Assembly: GCF_000964425.1 (NCBI RefSeq)
Contig: NZ_BANF01000075.1
Span: 1-64,000, forward strand
Source: Komagataeibacter intermedius TF2
Lineage (GTDB): Bacteria > Pseudomonadota > Alphaproteobacteria > Acetobacterales > Acetobacteraceae
Length of the DNA: 64,000 nucleotides
Direction: 5' to 3'
Part shown: piece by piece, positions 25,327 through 32,688 of the stretch
How positions within the stretch are numbered: position 1 is the stretch's first letter
Layout: each line of letters begins with the position of its first letter
Position numbers and translations under genes: made by a program
Notes under the pieces: generated by a model
Databases searched by the model: none
Told to the model about the DNA's origin: nothing
The model's input: the letters and a program-made list of their open reading frames with translations, nothing else

Positions 25327-25342
25327 CATGAATCGTTTCATG
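25327..25342. promoter_or_regulatory. palindrome CATGAA-TCGT-TTCATG
   Basis: 6-bp perfect arms with a 4-bp centre, 27 bp upstream of the tiny gene's ATG, where an operator would sit. Confidence 0.4.
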
Positions 25343-25465
25343 AAAGCGAAGGTTTCTTGCAAAGTTGACGCAAATTTCGCGTGCCGTTGCGTTTCATGTC
25401 CGCCGTCCCCATCTCTACGGTCAGATATGACAGGGTGAGGGAAAAGTTTGAGACGACATCGTGTA

Positions 25466-25654
25466 ATGCTGGACGGGCGTGAACTGTATGCGGGCGCGCA
25501 ATGGACCCATGTCCAGCGGTTTGCGGATGCCCTGCGCGCCCGTGGGCATGACGCCGTGGCAATTCGCGACGAGACGCCGCTTCCTCCCCGGGCGCCGCGC
25601 CCCCGCCTGACGGGCCTGCCGCCATGCGGGGCAGGTCACAGACGCCGCCCATAG
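25466..25654 (+). CDS. possible 62-residue protein upstream of the SMR gene
   Basis: Starts MLDGRELYAGAQWTHVQRF and continues ADALRARGHDAVAIRDE, which looks like a compact helical protein, then a Pro/Arg-rich tail. The stop is 2 nt before the SMR start, allowing coupling. No good ribosome site is visible. An antisense frame overlaps. No family recognised; it may be only the leader region of the exporter gene. Confidence 0.35.
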   Translation: MLDGRELYAGAQWTHVQRFADALRARGHDAVAIRDETPLPPRAPRPRLTGLPPCGAGHRRRP

Positions 25655-25656
25655 GG

Positions 25657-25989
25657 ATGGCGTATATCTATCTGCTGGTTGCGATCGTGGCGGAAGTCAC
25701 CGCCACGTTCTGCCTGACATTGTCCAATGGCTTTACGCGTCTGGTGCCGTCCTGTGTCACGGTGGCGGGTTACGCCGTAGCGTTCTATTCGCTGTCGCTG
25801 GCGTTGCGCACCATTCCCACCGGCATGGCGTATGCCATCTGGTCCGGCATTGGCACGGTGCTGATTGCGCTGGTCTGCCGCGTGGTGCTGGGACAGAAGC
25901 TGGATCTGGCGGCCATTGCCGGCATGACGCTTATCATATGCGGCGTGCTGGTCATGAACCTGCTGTCCGGCGCGGGTCGGCACGGATAA
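25657..25989 (+). CDS. small multidrug resistance (SMR) exporter
   Basis: 110-residue inner-membrane protein with four helices. The essential proton/substrate Glu13 is present in VAIVAEVTATFCL, followed by GFTRLVPS, a second helix with YSLSLALRTIPTGMAYAIWSGIGT (family signature W-S-G-x-G), and LIICGVLVMNLLS. Members (EmrE, QacE, SugE) work as antiparallel dimers that expel quaternary ammonium compounds or guanidinium. The IPTGMAYAIW form is closer to EmrE/Qac than to SugE/Gdx. The ATG at 25657 is preceded by AGGGATAGGG-like bases. Confidence 0.93.
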   Translation: MAYIYLLVAIVAEVTATFCLTLSNGFTRLVPSCVTVAGYAVAFYSLSLALRTIPTGMAYAIWSGIGTVLIALVCRVVLGQKLDLAAIAGMTLIICGVLVMNLLSGAGRHG

Positions 25990-26019
25990 AAAAAGGCCGG
26001 TCCCGCAAGGGAACCAGCC
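25988..26019 (-). terminator. Rho-independent terminator of the glycine-rich lipoprotein gene
   Basis: On the minus strand GGCTGGTTCCC-TTGC-GGGACCGGCC is followed by seven T. It begins 8 nt after the stop codon and abuts the convergent SMR stop. Confidence 0.85.
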
Positions 26020-26026
26020 TGTTTCA

Positions 26027-26437
26027 TTACCGTCGGCCGCCCGGACCGCCACCACCGTGGCCGCCACCGCCGCCGCCATGACCACCACCGCCGGGACCGC
26101 GTCCGCCCCCACCGGGGCCACCGCCACCCGGTCCGCCGCCATGGAAGCCCCCGCCGGGACCGCCGCCACCCGGACCGCCACCATGGAAGCCTCCACCGGG
26201 TCCCCCACCGCCACCACGGGGTCCGCCGCGACCACCACCGCGGCCGCCGCCCCATCCACCGTCGCGTCCCATATAGATGGGGGCACCGCCGTAATAGTCG
26301 CCATATCCGCTGTAATAGCCGCCGGAGGGGCCGTAGCCATACCCACCATAGCCGCCATAATAGCCGGGACCGTCGACACAGGCGACAAGCGGGCTGGCCA
26401 ATGCCAGTACCGTCAATGACCGGGTCAGTCGTTTCAT
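26027..26437 (-). CDS. glycine-rich lipoprotein
   Basis: 136 residues. Lipoprotein signal MKRLTRSLTVLALASPLVAC with a lipobox (LVAC). The next ~35 residues are Tyr/Gly-rich (GYYGGYGGYGYGPSGGYY), and the rest is Gly-rich with Arg, Pro and His, including two identical GGGFHGGGPGGGGPGG-type units. Low complexity means that composition, not fold, defines it; surface or matrix association is a guess. The start at 26437 is fixed by the signal peptide. It has its own terminator and lies convergent to the SMR gene. The antisense strand looks like a long Ala/Thr frame but is a shadow. Confidence 0.75.
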   Translation of the reverse strand: MKRLTRSLTVLALASPLVACVDGPGYYGGYGGYGYGPSGGYYSGYGDYYGGAPIYMGRDGGWGGGRGGGRGGPRGGGGGPGGGFHGGGPGGGGPGGGFHGGGPGGGGPGGGGRGPGGGGHGGGGGGHGGGGPGGRR

Positions 26438-26599
26438 GGGAAAGAGCGTCCTTTTTCCATATACAGCTTCACGTCCTGATCCAGTCAGGTTTCCCACTGT
26501 ATAAAGAAAAAAGGCACAAAGACGACCATTGATGGCCGTCGCCACGCCGGGCGGGCGGCGTAATGCTGCACGCCGCCCGTTACCGGCGGGTTTCAGGAA

Positions 26600-26776
26600 T
26601 TATTTCAGGCCGTCGGCCTTGGCCAGTTCCTTGACGCGGCGCAGCAGGGAAACGGCGTAATCCTCGGCTTCCATGGCGGAACTGAAGCCGCTCAGCGTGC
26701 CGGTCAGGCCACCGATGTTGACTTCGAGGCTGTACTTGCCCTGTGCGTCGGGACCACTGGTTGCCACTTTGCTCAT
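26600..26776 (-). CDS. small cytoplasmic protein of unknown function (58 residues)
   Basis: Starts MSKVATSGPDAQGKYSLEVNIGG and continues with TLSGFSSAMEAEDYAVSLL and a basic helix RRVKELAKADGLK. AGGA lies 8 nt before the ATG at 26776. Balanced composition, a beta-hairpin-like N-terminal half (KYSLEVNIGGLTGTL) and a C-terminal helix argue for a real folded protein. A GC hairpin (about 26552-26580) follows the stop. No family recognised. Confidence 0.65.
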   Translation of the reverse strand: MSKVATSGPDAQGKYSLEVNIGGLTGTLSGFSSAMEAEDYAVSLLRRVKELAKADGLK

Positions 26777-26939
26777 GATAGCATCCTAATTCTTGTTCTG
26801 TAGGGGACACACGGCGTGTCCGTTCCCAATCACATGGGGTGGAACGGCATCGTGATCCATGGCCGCCGCCGCATGGCAGCCTGTCATGTCGCTCCCTTGA
26901 CATGGGGGTGGCCCATACGGGGGCGTGAAGCCGCCGTGC

Positions 26940-27149
26940 CTATTTCTGGCGGGCGAGTTCGGCTTCCAGCTTCCTGGCGCGTTCTTCAAGCGCGCGGGCA
27001 TGCTCGGGCCGGTCCTTCAGCGCAATGGCGTAATCCCGGCGGACCTGTTCAAGTTCACGTTGCAGATCCGTGGCGGAGGGAAGGTGGTGTCCTGCTGACA
27101 TAAAGAATTCCAGTTTTTTGTAATGGGCTGTTCTTTCATGTCGGAACAT
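26940..27149 (-). CDS. small coiled-coil protein of unknown function
   Basis: 69 residues. After a basic N-terminus, residues about 25-69 form one charged helix (LQRELEQVRRDYAIALKDR, then ALEERARKLEAELARQK) with heptad-like spacing, so a coiled coil is likely. GGGGG lies 4 nt before the ATG at 27149; an internal ATG at 27101 would give 53 residues and lacks a ribosome site. Same strand as the 58-residue gene, 163 nt upstream of it. Function unknown. Confidence 0.6.
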   Translation of the reverse strand: MFRHERTAHYKKLEFFMSAGHHLPSATDLQRELEQVRRDYAIALKDRPEHARALEERARKLEAELARQK

Positions 27150-27314
27150 GTTTCCCCCGCTGCAACCTGTCCTTTGTGCGGATGTGGTATGACATGGCCG
27201 GACAGCGGCTTGCGATGTCGGCCATCACTGGCATGATTGGCGGGTTTGTGGCCCACGGTGGCCCATGGCCGCCAGGCAGGGCTACCGGAACAGCGAGTAA
27301 GGGAGAAACCGGGC

Positions 27315-27491
27315 GTGGATTTCAAGGCAGGTGATATTGTGGTGGTCAAGGACGATGCGGCCGTCAAACCGGAACTGCGCGGCATGAAGGGCACGATTGT
27401 CGAAATTATCGAAAACGGACAGATTCGCGTGCGCAGCGACAGCACGGGAAATGACGAATGGTTTTCCGCATCCGACCTGCGGCATGAATGA
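27315..27491 (+). CDS. small KOW/SH3-like protein (58 residues)
   Basis: GTG start at 27315, preceded by AAGGGAGA at 8 nt. The whole protein is one small barrel: FKAGDIVVVKDDAAVKPELR, GMKGTIVEIIENGQIRVR, then SDSTGNDEWFSASDLRHE. The pattern G-D-x-V with a central G-x-K-G-x-I/V resembles KOW motifs seen in ribosomal and NusG-type proteins, but it stands alone. Likely a cytoplasmic conserved small protein. The longer open frame upstream (from 27237) is not protein-like and lacks a ribosome site. Confidence 0.65.
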   Translation: MDFKAGDIVVVKDDAAVKPELRGMKGTIVEIIENGQIRVRSDSTGNDEWFSASDLRHE

Positions 27492-27576
27492 ACGGGGCAG
27501 GGATCAGTCCCCATCCCACAGTCGCAGGAACGCGTAAGGATAGGCCCTGCAGGTCTGGACAAGGTGCCGCATCCGC

Positions 27577-27879
27577 ATGGACCAGTCGTGTGACGGGATG
27601 GAGGGCGCGCGGGTTGTCTGCATGGCCATGCTCCTTGCCTGTATCGGGACCGGCCCCGTGGCAGGGCAGGCAGCCCGGATGGTTCATGAATTCCGTAACG
27701 TCATACAGGCATGGAAGATGCACCGGCGGGCGTCACATCTGCATGAACTATCGCTGATGTGCGATACATGCATTGCGGCTGCGCACGCCGTGTTTGGACG
27801 CCTGTCCCTTCCGGGTGTTAGAAGGAACGGGGCCGGGCCTGCCGGTAACCCGATCGACAGACAGCGAAGAGATTTATGA
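27577..27879 (+). CDS. possible secreted small protein, coupled to the next gene
   Basis: 100 residues. A hydrophobic segment (VVCMAMLLACIGTGPVAG) could be a signal peptide with cleavage near GQA-A. The rest is basic with a CDTC motif. AAGGTG lies 9 nt before the ATG and the stop overlaps the next ATG by 4 nt. These features favour a gene, but the tail (GAGPAGNPIDRQRRDL) looks like chance coding. Not recognised. Confidence 0.4.
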   Translation: MDQSCDGMEGARVVCMAMLLACIGTGPVAGQAARMVHEFRNVIQAWKMHRRASHLHELSLMCDTCIAAAHAVFGRLSLPGVRRNGAGPAGNPIDRQRRDL

Positions 27880-28067
27880 ACCGCGGCAAGATTGTAAAAT
27901 GGGCCACCATCATGTCCCTGCTTCTGATGATTGGCAGCGTGGGGGTACTGGTGCGCGGCATGACCGCTGACGGGATTGGCCCGGTCTCATGGATGGTGGC
28001 CGAAGGGCTGGCGGGCCTTGGCCTGCTTGGCCTTGGGGTGATCAATATATGCGGCGGGCGCGACTGA
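27876..28067 (+). CDS. small membrane protein, two helices
   Basis: 63 residues with two hydrophobic helices (about 9-27, TIMSLLLMIGSVGVLVRG; and about 38-58, with GLAGLGLLGLGVINI) joined by a short loop, both termini charged. The topology suggests a hairpin in the inner membrane. The start overlaps the preceding frame (ATGA). A strong terminator overlaps the stop codon, which supports a real gene end here. Function unknown. Confidence 0.6.
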   Translation: MNRGKIVKWATIMSLLLMIGSVGVLVRGMTADGIGPVSWMVAEGLAGLGLLGLGVINICGGRD

Positions 28068-28088
28068 CCGCGACGCGCCCGCTTTTTT
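28054..28088 (+). terminator. Rho-independent terminator
   Basis: Stem GCGGGCGCG/CGCGCCCGC followed by six T. The left arm covers the last codons of the small membrane protein. It also precedes the convergent lipoprotein stop at 28095. Confidence 0.8.
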
Positions 28089-28094
28089 CCGCCT

Positions 28095-28268
28095 TCAGTT
28101 ACCCATGCCCGGGCCGCCAGACCCGCCGGGGCCGTCACTGGGCGCGTCCTGTCCTGGTGATCCGGTCATGCCGCCAACGCCGCCGCTTTCGCTCGGGTCG
28201 GTGGGAGGATGGCCGGACTGGCATGCTGTCAGTCCCGCCAGCAGTAGCAGAACGGCAAATTTTTTCAT
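28095..28268 (-). CDS. small lipoprotein
   Basis: 57 residues. Signal MKKFAVLLLLAGLTAC with lipobox GLTAC, then a short Gly/Pro/Ser-rich tail (GGVGGMTGSPGQD, SDGPGGSGGPGMG) with no fold. It would be lipid-anchored in the envelope. The ATG at 28268 is fixed by the signal peptide. Convergent with the small membrane protein gene. The short flexible tail is typical of many acetic acid bacterial lipoproteins of unknown role. Confidence 0.65.
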   Translation of the reverse strand: MKKFAVLLLLAGLTACQSGHPPTDPSESGGVGGMTGSPGQDAPSDGPGGSGGPGMGN

Positions 28269-28350
28269 CTGGGTCTCACGTCCTTCAATCACGCTATGGT
28301 GAGGTATGTAAGGATATTCCCCCCGGAATCAACGGCATTTCCCCATTACC

Positions 28351-29550
28351 TTAAGGATGGTGGCGCGGCACGGGTTGCACGCCCAGACGATAAAGGGTGG
28401 TTTCATCGTATGTCTGTCCCGGTTTCAGTTCGATACTGGGAAAAGCCGGGTGGTTCGGGCTGTCGGGATAATGCTGGGTCTCCAGCGCCACGGCGTCCGT
28501 CTGGCGGTAGGCTTGCCCCGAGGGACCGGCGTACCGCCCGTCAAGTGAATTGGATGTATAGACCTGCAGCCCCGGCTGCGTGGTCAGCACGTCCAGCACC
28601 CGCCCCGAGGCCGGGTCCCACAGGTGGGCGGCTGGTACCGGGATGCGTGACAGCCGGCTGTTGACGATCCAGTTCTGGTCATAACCATGCGGATACATCA
28701 TCTGCGGGTCCGTATCGCGCAGGCGCTCGCCAATGCGGTGGGGTGTCCGGAAATCAAGCGCCGTGCCCGCGACCGGCGCGACCGTGCCCAGCGGCACCGA
28801 TTGTGCGTCGGTTGGGGTGAAGCTGTCTGCATTGACCTGCAGCACCTCGTTTTCAATGGAGCCACTGCCCTCGCCATTCAGGTTGAAATAGCTGTGGTTG
28901 GTCAGGTTGACCACGGTGGGCCGGTCCGTTGTCGCGACGTAGTGCAGCGACAGTTCATTGCTGTCGTTCAGGCTGAAGGTGACATGGGTGGTCAGCGTGC
29001 CGGGAAAGCCTTCATCCCCGTTCGGGCTGACCAGCTTCAGGGTCACGCTGGCGCCATTGGCGGTGGTGCCAGCGTTTTCCACTGTCCATACATGTTTGTC
29101 GAATCCCCTGCGGCCACCATGCAGGGCGTTGGTCCCCTCGGTCCGGGGAATGTGGCAGGTATGTCCGTCCAGCACGAAGGTGCCATTGGCGATGCGGTTG
29201 GCCACGCGCCCCACAGTCGCCCCGAAAAACAGGCCGCCACGGGCGCTGTCGCGGGTATATCCCTCCAGCGTCGGGAACCCCAGCACGACATCCGCCACAT
29301 GGCCGCGTGCGTCCGGCGCATCGATTGCGGTGATGGTTGCGCCATAGGTCATGACCTGCACGCGCATGCCGTGCCGGTTGGCCATGGTAAAGCGTTCGAT
29401 CACCTGACCATCCGCCATGCTGCCAAATGGCGCGCGGTCCAGCGTGACGGGTAGGGCGGCATCAGCGCGCGCCGCTGTTGCCATTGCTGCCGCCAGCAGC
29501 AGCCCCACAAGGGAAAAACGGTATTCCGGGCGCGAAAGAGAAGCGTGCAT
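28351..29550 (-). CDS. galM: periplasmic aldose 1-epimerase (mutarotase)
   Basis: Interconverts alpha and beta anomers of aldoses such as glucose and galactose. 399 residues: signal peptide (1-30, ending ARADA) and a full GalM domain. Seen: NALHGGRRGFDKHVW (substrate His), NLTNHSYFNLNGEG (catalytic His), DFRTPHRIGERL and VALETQHYPDSPNHP (catalytic Glu). Export suits an organism that oxidises glucose with periplasmic dehydrogenases that are anomer-selective (inference). Single gene on the minus strand; ATG at 29550. Divergent from the gene at 29695. Confidence 0.94.
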   Translation of the reverse strand: MHASLSRPEYRFSLVGLLLAAAMATAARADAALPVTLDRAPFGSMADGQVIERFTMANRHGMRVQVMTYGATITAIDAPDARGHVADVVLGFPTLEGYTRDSARGGLFFGATVGRVANRIANGTFVLDGHTCHIPRTEGTNALHGGRRGFDKHVWTVENAGTTANGASVTLKLVSPNGDEGFPGTLTTHVTFSLNDSNELSLHYVATTDRPTVVNLTNHSYFNLNGEGSGSIENEVLQVNADSFTPTDAQSVPLGTVAPVAGTALDFRTPHRIGERLRDTDPQMMYPHGYDQNWIVNSRLSRIPVPAAHLWDPASGRVLDVLTTQPGLQVYTSNSLDGRYAGPSGQAYRQTDAVALETQHYPDSPNHPAFPSIELKPGQTYDETTLYRLGVQPVPRHHP

Positions 29551-29694
29551 GGAGCATTCCTGTCATGATCCGACCGGTCGGAAGTCCTGTTGTCTGCTGT
29601 TTGTCTTGCCGCCATTGGCGCGATCCTGCAAAACAGGGCAATGAAACCGGTTCTGGTGTGTACGCGTGCGGTTCGTGCGCATGAAAGGGAGAAA

Positions 29695-30168
29695 ATGCGA
29701 TACAGGGTTGTGGTGGCGCTGGTGGCTGCGGGCATCGCCTGCGGCGGAACGGTAGACGGCGCATGGGCGGAACAGGCACAGGACCTGCCCCCATCCCCGG
29801 CCCCGCATGGCGAGACGGACCTGCAGAAGCTGCCACCGTACCAGAACAAGGTGAATGAATATATCGACCTTGCTTCGGTTCAGGTGCATGGCACGCATTC
29901 ATCCGCCACGTTCATCCAGGATTTTGACGAGGATATGATCCGTCACGGCCTGCCGTTCGCCTCGGTCAGGTTTTCCGTCATGTACAACTGTGCCGCAGAT
30001 ACGTACCGCACGCTGTCCTATGCCACATGGTCGGGCCATATGGGTACGGGGCACCGGATAGCGGACGGCCCGGTGCCACGGGGGGAAATGACGGTCGATC
30101 CTTCCTTACGTGATGGCAGGCGCATCGCTTGCGCCCATGTGGGGCATAATCATGCCGGTGGGCAATAA
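29695..30168 (+). CDS. secreted protein, surface-adhesin E-like pattern
   Basis: 157 residues. Signal peptide with cleavage near AWAEQ, then a Pro-rich stretch. The core IDLASVQVHGTHSSATFIQDF, SVMYNCAADTYRTLSYATW resembles the pattern D-x-x-S-V...Y-x-C-A-x-x-x-Y-R of the small surface-adhesin E/CNP-like fold (from memory; needs a profile search). The last part has a second Cys (RRIACAHVG). GGGAGAAA lies just before the ATG at 29695; a longer frame from 29590 is unlikely because the signal peptide begins here. Confidence 0.65.
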   Translation: MRYRVVVALVAAGIACGGTVDGAWAEQAQDLPPSPAPHGETDLQKLPPYQNKVNEYIDLASVQVHGTHSSATFIQDFDEDMIRHGLPFASVRFSVMYNCAADTYRTLSYATWSGHMGTGHRIADGPVPRGEMTVDPSLRDGRRIACAHVGHNHAGGQ

Positions 30169-30259
30169 TCCCCGTTTGGGGATAACCCGGAAATGATGTG
30201 GATAACAGCGTGGATGGGTCAGCGCATCATGCGCTGAATGGCTGGGGGAACTGCTAAAA

Positions 30260-30640
30260 ATGAATGATAAGGTTTCTGTGGATAGTCATGTAATCGATGC
30301 CGTGGCGGCGTCGTTGCCCACCACCACGGGCCCTGATATGGCATCCGTCCCGCCACAGGACCAGGCGCGTGTTTTCCTGCAGCATCTGGCGCAGCGGGGC
30401 CTGACGGTCGCCCCGGCCGAAAGAACGGATGGCGCATCGGCCCTGCACCAGATTTCGGAGGGGCTGATCGACCTGTTTTCCAGCGAGGATCGCAAGCTGA
30501 AATACAGCGCCCTGCTGGTGCTGTTCCTTGTGCTGGTGGTGCTGTACATCCAGCCGCTGGTCATCCTGTTCGGTCTGCTGCTCAGCGGCGTGGTCTTTTT
30601 CATATTCGCGCTGACGCGCCGTAACCAGACCGCCGACTGA
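30260..30640 (+). CDS. membrane protein of unknown function
   Basis: 126 residues. The first 80 are soluble and include a helix QDQARVFLQHLAQRG and an ISEGLIDLFSSEDRKLKYS segment. Two closely spaced membrane helices (about 83-118, YSALLVLFLVLVVLYIQ and PLVILFGLLLSGVVFFIFA) end with a short basic tail TRRNQTAD, so both ends probably face the cytoplasm. A perfect DnaA-box-like TGTGGATAA lies upstream at 30197-30205. Not recognised. Confidence 0.65.
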   Translation: MNDKVSVDSHVIDAVAASLPTTTGPDMASVPPQDQARVFLQHLAQRGLTVAPAERTDGASALHQISEGLIDLFSSEDRKLKYSALLVLFLVLVVLYIQPLVILFGLLLSGVVFFIFALTRRNQTAD

Positions 30641-30690
30641 CCCGGAAATTTTTATTTTTCTTTATCAATGCACTGGATTCAAACGACTTC

Positions 30691-31614
30691 TCAGGGGGAA
30701 CCTGCGGGGGCGGCCGGTGTCCCGCCCTGCTGTGCCGGGTTCCTGGCGGGCATGATGTCGTCGCTGCCGCTGGAGCCGGAGACAAGCTGCCATTGCCGCC
30801 GGTCATCCTGATAGCGTGACAGGCACATCAGCAATGCCTGATATTTTTCCAGCCGCCCCGGATCGCTGACCAGCGACAGGCAGGCGGCGCGCAGGTCGCT
30901 GTCATAACCGGTCCAGTGCGCGGTCAGGGCTGTCTGGCTTTTCTGCTCGGCAGACACGCATTCGCCATCCGTATCCTGCATTTCAATATGGGCGCGGTCA
31001 CAGTTGGCCGCGATGTCATATTGCGGCAACGTCAGCCTGCGCCCATGCTGGGTATCGTAGGGGTGGTGGGCCAGCTTTTCTATATCCACCACCGGGGCCG
31101 TCGCATGGGGTGCGGGGGCGGGTTGCAGCGGTGGCGGCAGGCTTTCGCCGTGCTGGGTCGCATACCGGGCCAGGTCATCAAGTGCCGCCAGCGCTCCCTT
31201 GACCGAAAACGGCACCGGTTCATGTTCGAAGGGGATCAGCGCGCCCGTGGCCGCGGCCTTCAGCGCATTGACCAGATCCGGCACGGTGTCCGGCTTCAGG
31301 TCGCCGCCAGCGGTGTCCCATTTCTGGTTGGTGCTGAAGATCTGTAGTGCAATGGTGAACTTGCCGATCATGACCATGGCCGTTTCCACCCCCTTGGGGT
31401 TGCGGTAACGACCGTGGCGCTGGTGGATGGCAAGGCCCACCGTACCGCTGGTCGCACGGTAGAACATGATATCCAGCGTGCCCTGATGGGACATGACCAT
31501 GGGTTGGCCGGCTGGTCCGCTATTGGCGAATATCCAGTCCGGGTCGGCGGCGTGCGCGTATGATGTGGCGCAGAGTGTCCCGATTGCCAGGATGGCAGCA
31601 GGTAGCAGGCGCAT
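30691..31614 (-). CDS. secreted protein of unknown function (307 residues)
   Basis: Signal peptide ends SYAHAAD. Mature part: a beta-rich half (LDIMFYRATSGTVGLAIHQRH, VMIGKFTIALQIFS), a helix LVNALKAAATGALIPFE, and VKGALAALDDLARYATQ. The C-terminal half is less conserved-looking, with four cysteines in NCDRAHIE, GECVSAEQ, AACLSLV and LMCLSRY. The pattern up to ALDDLARY parallels the divergent neighbour at 31983 (see findings). AAGGAAAGG lies upstream of ATG 31614; the frame before it is open but not protein-like. Confidence 0.65.
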   Translation of the reverse strand: MRLLPAAILAIGTLCATSYAHAADPDWIFANSGPAGQPMVMSHQGTLDIMFYRATSGTVGLAIHQRHGRYRNPKGVETAMVMIGKFTIALQIFSTNQKWDTAGGDLKPDTVPDLVNALKAAATGALIPFEHEPVPFSVKGALAALDDLARYATQHGESLPPPLQPAPAPHATAPVVDIEKLAHHPYDTQHGRRLTLPQYDIAANCDRAHIEMQDTDGECVSAEQKSQTALTAHWTGYDSDLRAACLSLVSDPGRLEKYQALLMCLSRYQDDRRQWQLVSGSSGSDDIMPARNPAQQGGTPAAPAGSP

Positions 31615-31982
31615 CCCGGCCCTTTCCTTCCAGTATCCATGAAATCCCGTTAGTGGCCCCATGATAACGGTGTGATACCGGCAGGCCAATGCCATGTGCA
31701 CAGGTCGCCCCTGTGGCGGCGGGAAAATGAAAATCTTCTTTACTATTATTTTTGCTGCCAGCATGGCACGCACCACGTTGAAGGGCTGGACATGCTTTGT
31801 CGCAGAGTGGCCATGATCCCGTGGGATGATGGTTCCGTTTCCAGATCATGGAAACAGGCATGCGGGGATTGTCCTTCCATGTCCTGAATTATGACAATAT
31901 ATGTCAGCGTCACGCTAAGGTGATGCTGGAATGATCCATCATCCCGATTCGTCGGTCTTTGTTACAATGGGATTGTCGCAAA
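31615..31982. other. divergent intergenic region
   Basis: Separates two divergently transcribed secreted-protein genes. Several AT-rich patches (about 31720-31750 and 31885-31900) are promoter-like. A 29-codon frame at 31727 is too weak to call. No other feature seen. Confidence 0.45.
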
Positions 31983-32594
31983 GTGAGCAGGAAACAGATT
32001 TTTCTTCTGGGCTGTATGGCACTGACCTCCCTGCCGGGGATCGCGCAGGCGCAGTCCTATGATGACCGGCCGCGCGCCGTGCCCGTGGCCATGCAGCCGG
32101 AAGACGAGAACAACAGCCCCAGCCCGTCGCAGATGCTGGTGGATGAACGCGCGGGTGGATGGGTTGCCATCCACCACACACCAGATGCGGGCGCGCATAC
32201 CGACCTGTGCATTGCCGGATCGGAAAGCGAGATCCTGATGTTCCGCGCCGATGCCGAATCGCTACAGGTACGCAGCGCCGATGATCATTGGACGCTGGCC
32301 AATGGCGAAAAAGGCAACATGACGGTTACGGTGGGAACCTATACCCGCGTGTTCCACATGCAGGCCAATGACGCCACGACCCTTGCGGCCGATATTCATG
32401 CCGATGACCTGACCCACCTGCTGGACGCCATGGCGAAGTCGCATGTGGCGCTGGTGAAATTTGGCGACCGCACGACGCTGAGCGTCAATCTGGCGGGCAG
32501 CGTCCCCGTGCTGGACCGTTTCCGGGGCTGCACCGAAACCCAGCATTTTGCCGATCTGGGGCAGGGCGCGGGACAGAAGGCATCGCCCTTCTAG
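31983..32594 (+). CDS. secreted protein of unknown function, possible paralogue of its divergent neighbour
   Basis: 203 residues from GTG 31983; a TTG eight codons earlier is also open and neither has a clear ribosome site. Signal peptide ends IAQAQ. Core: LCIAGSESEILMFRADAESLQVR, VTVGTYTRVFHMQ, then LLDAMAKSHVALVKF, LSVNLAGSVPVLDRFRGC. This strand/helix order (I-x-F, V-G-x-Y, then A-L-x-x-F and the final L-A-G-S-x-x-x-L) resembles small exported proteins of the IalB/DUF1176 kind. Two cysteines could pair. Convergent with GT25. Function unknown. Confidence 0.65.
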   Translation: MSRKQIFLLGCMALTSLPGIAQAQSYDDRPRAVPVAMQPEDENNSPSPSQMLVDERAGGWVAIHHTPDAGAHTDLCIAGSESEILMFRADAESLQVRSADDHWTLANGEKGNMTVTVGTYTRVFHMQANDATTLAADIHADDLTHLLDAMAKSHVALVKFGDRTTLSVNLAGSVPVLDRFRGCTETQHFADLGQGAGQKASPF

Positions 32595-32688
32595 GTAAAT
32601 GGGGACGGAAGTGTCCGGGTGCCGTCTCTGTAGAAAAAGGTCTTACCAGAAACGCCGTATATAATCTGCGGGATGTCTCAAGACAGGT

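Noticed and set aside
26041-26230. Tandem GGCGGT-like repeats, considered as a CRISPR or satellite array
   Set aside because: They are codon repeats of a glycine-rich protein; no spacers of regular length are present.
31727-31816. 29-codon frame starting MKIFFTIIFAASM
   Set aside because: Signal-like start, but only 29 codons with no cleavage site, no clear product and a weak ribosome site; treated as chance.
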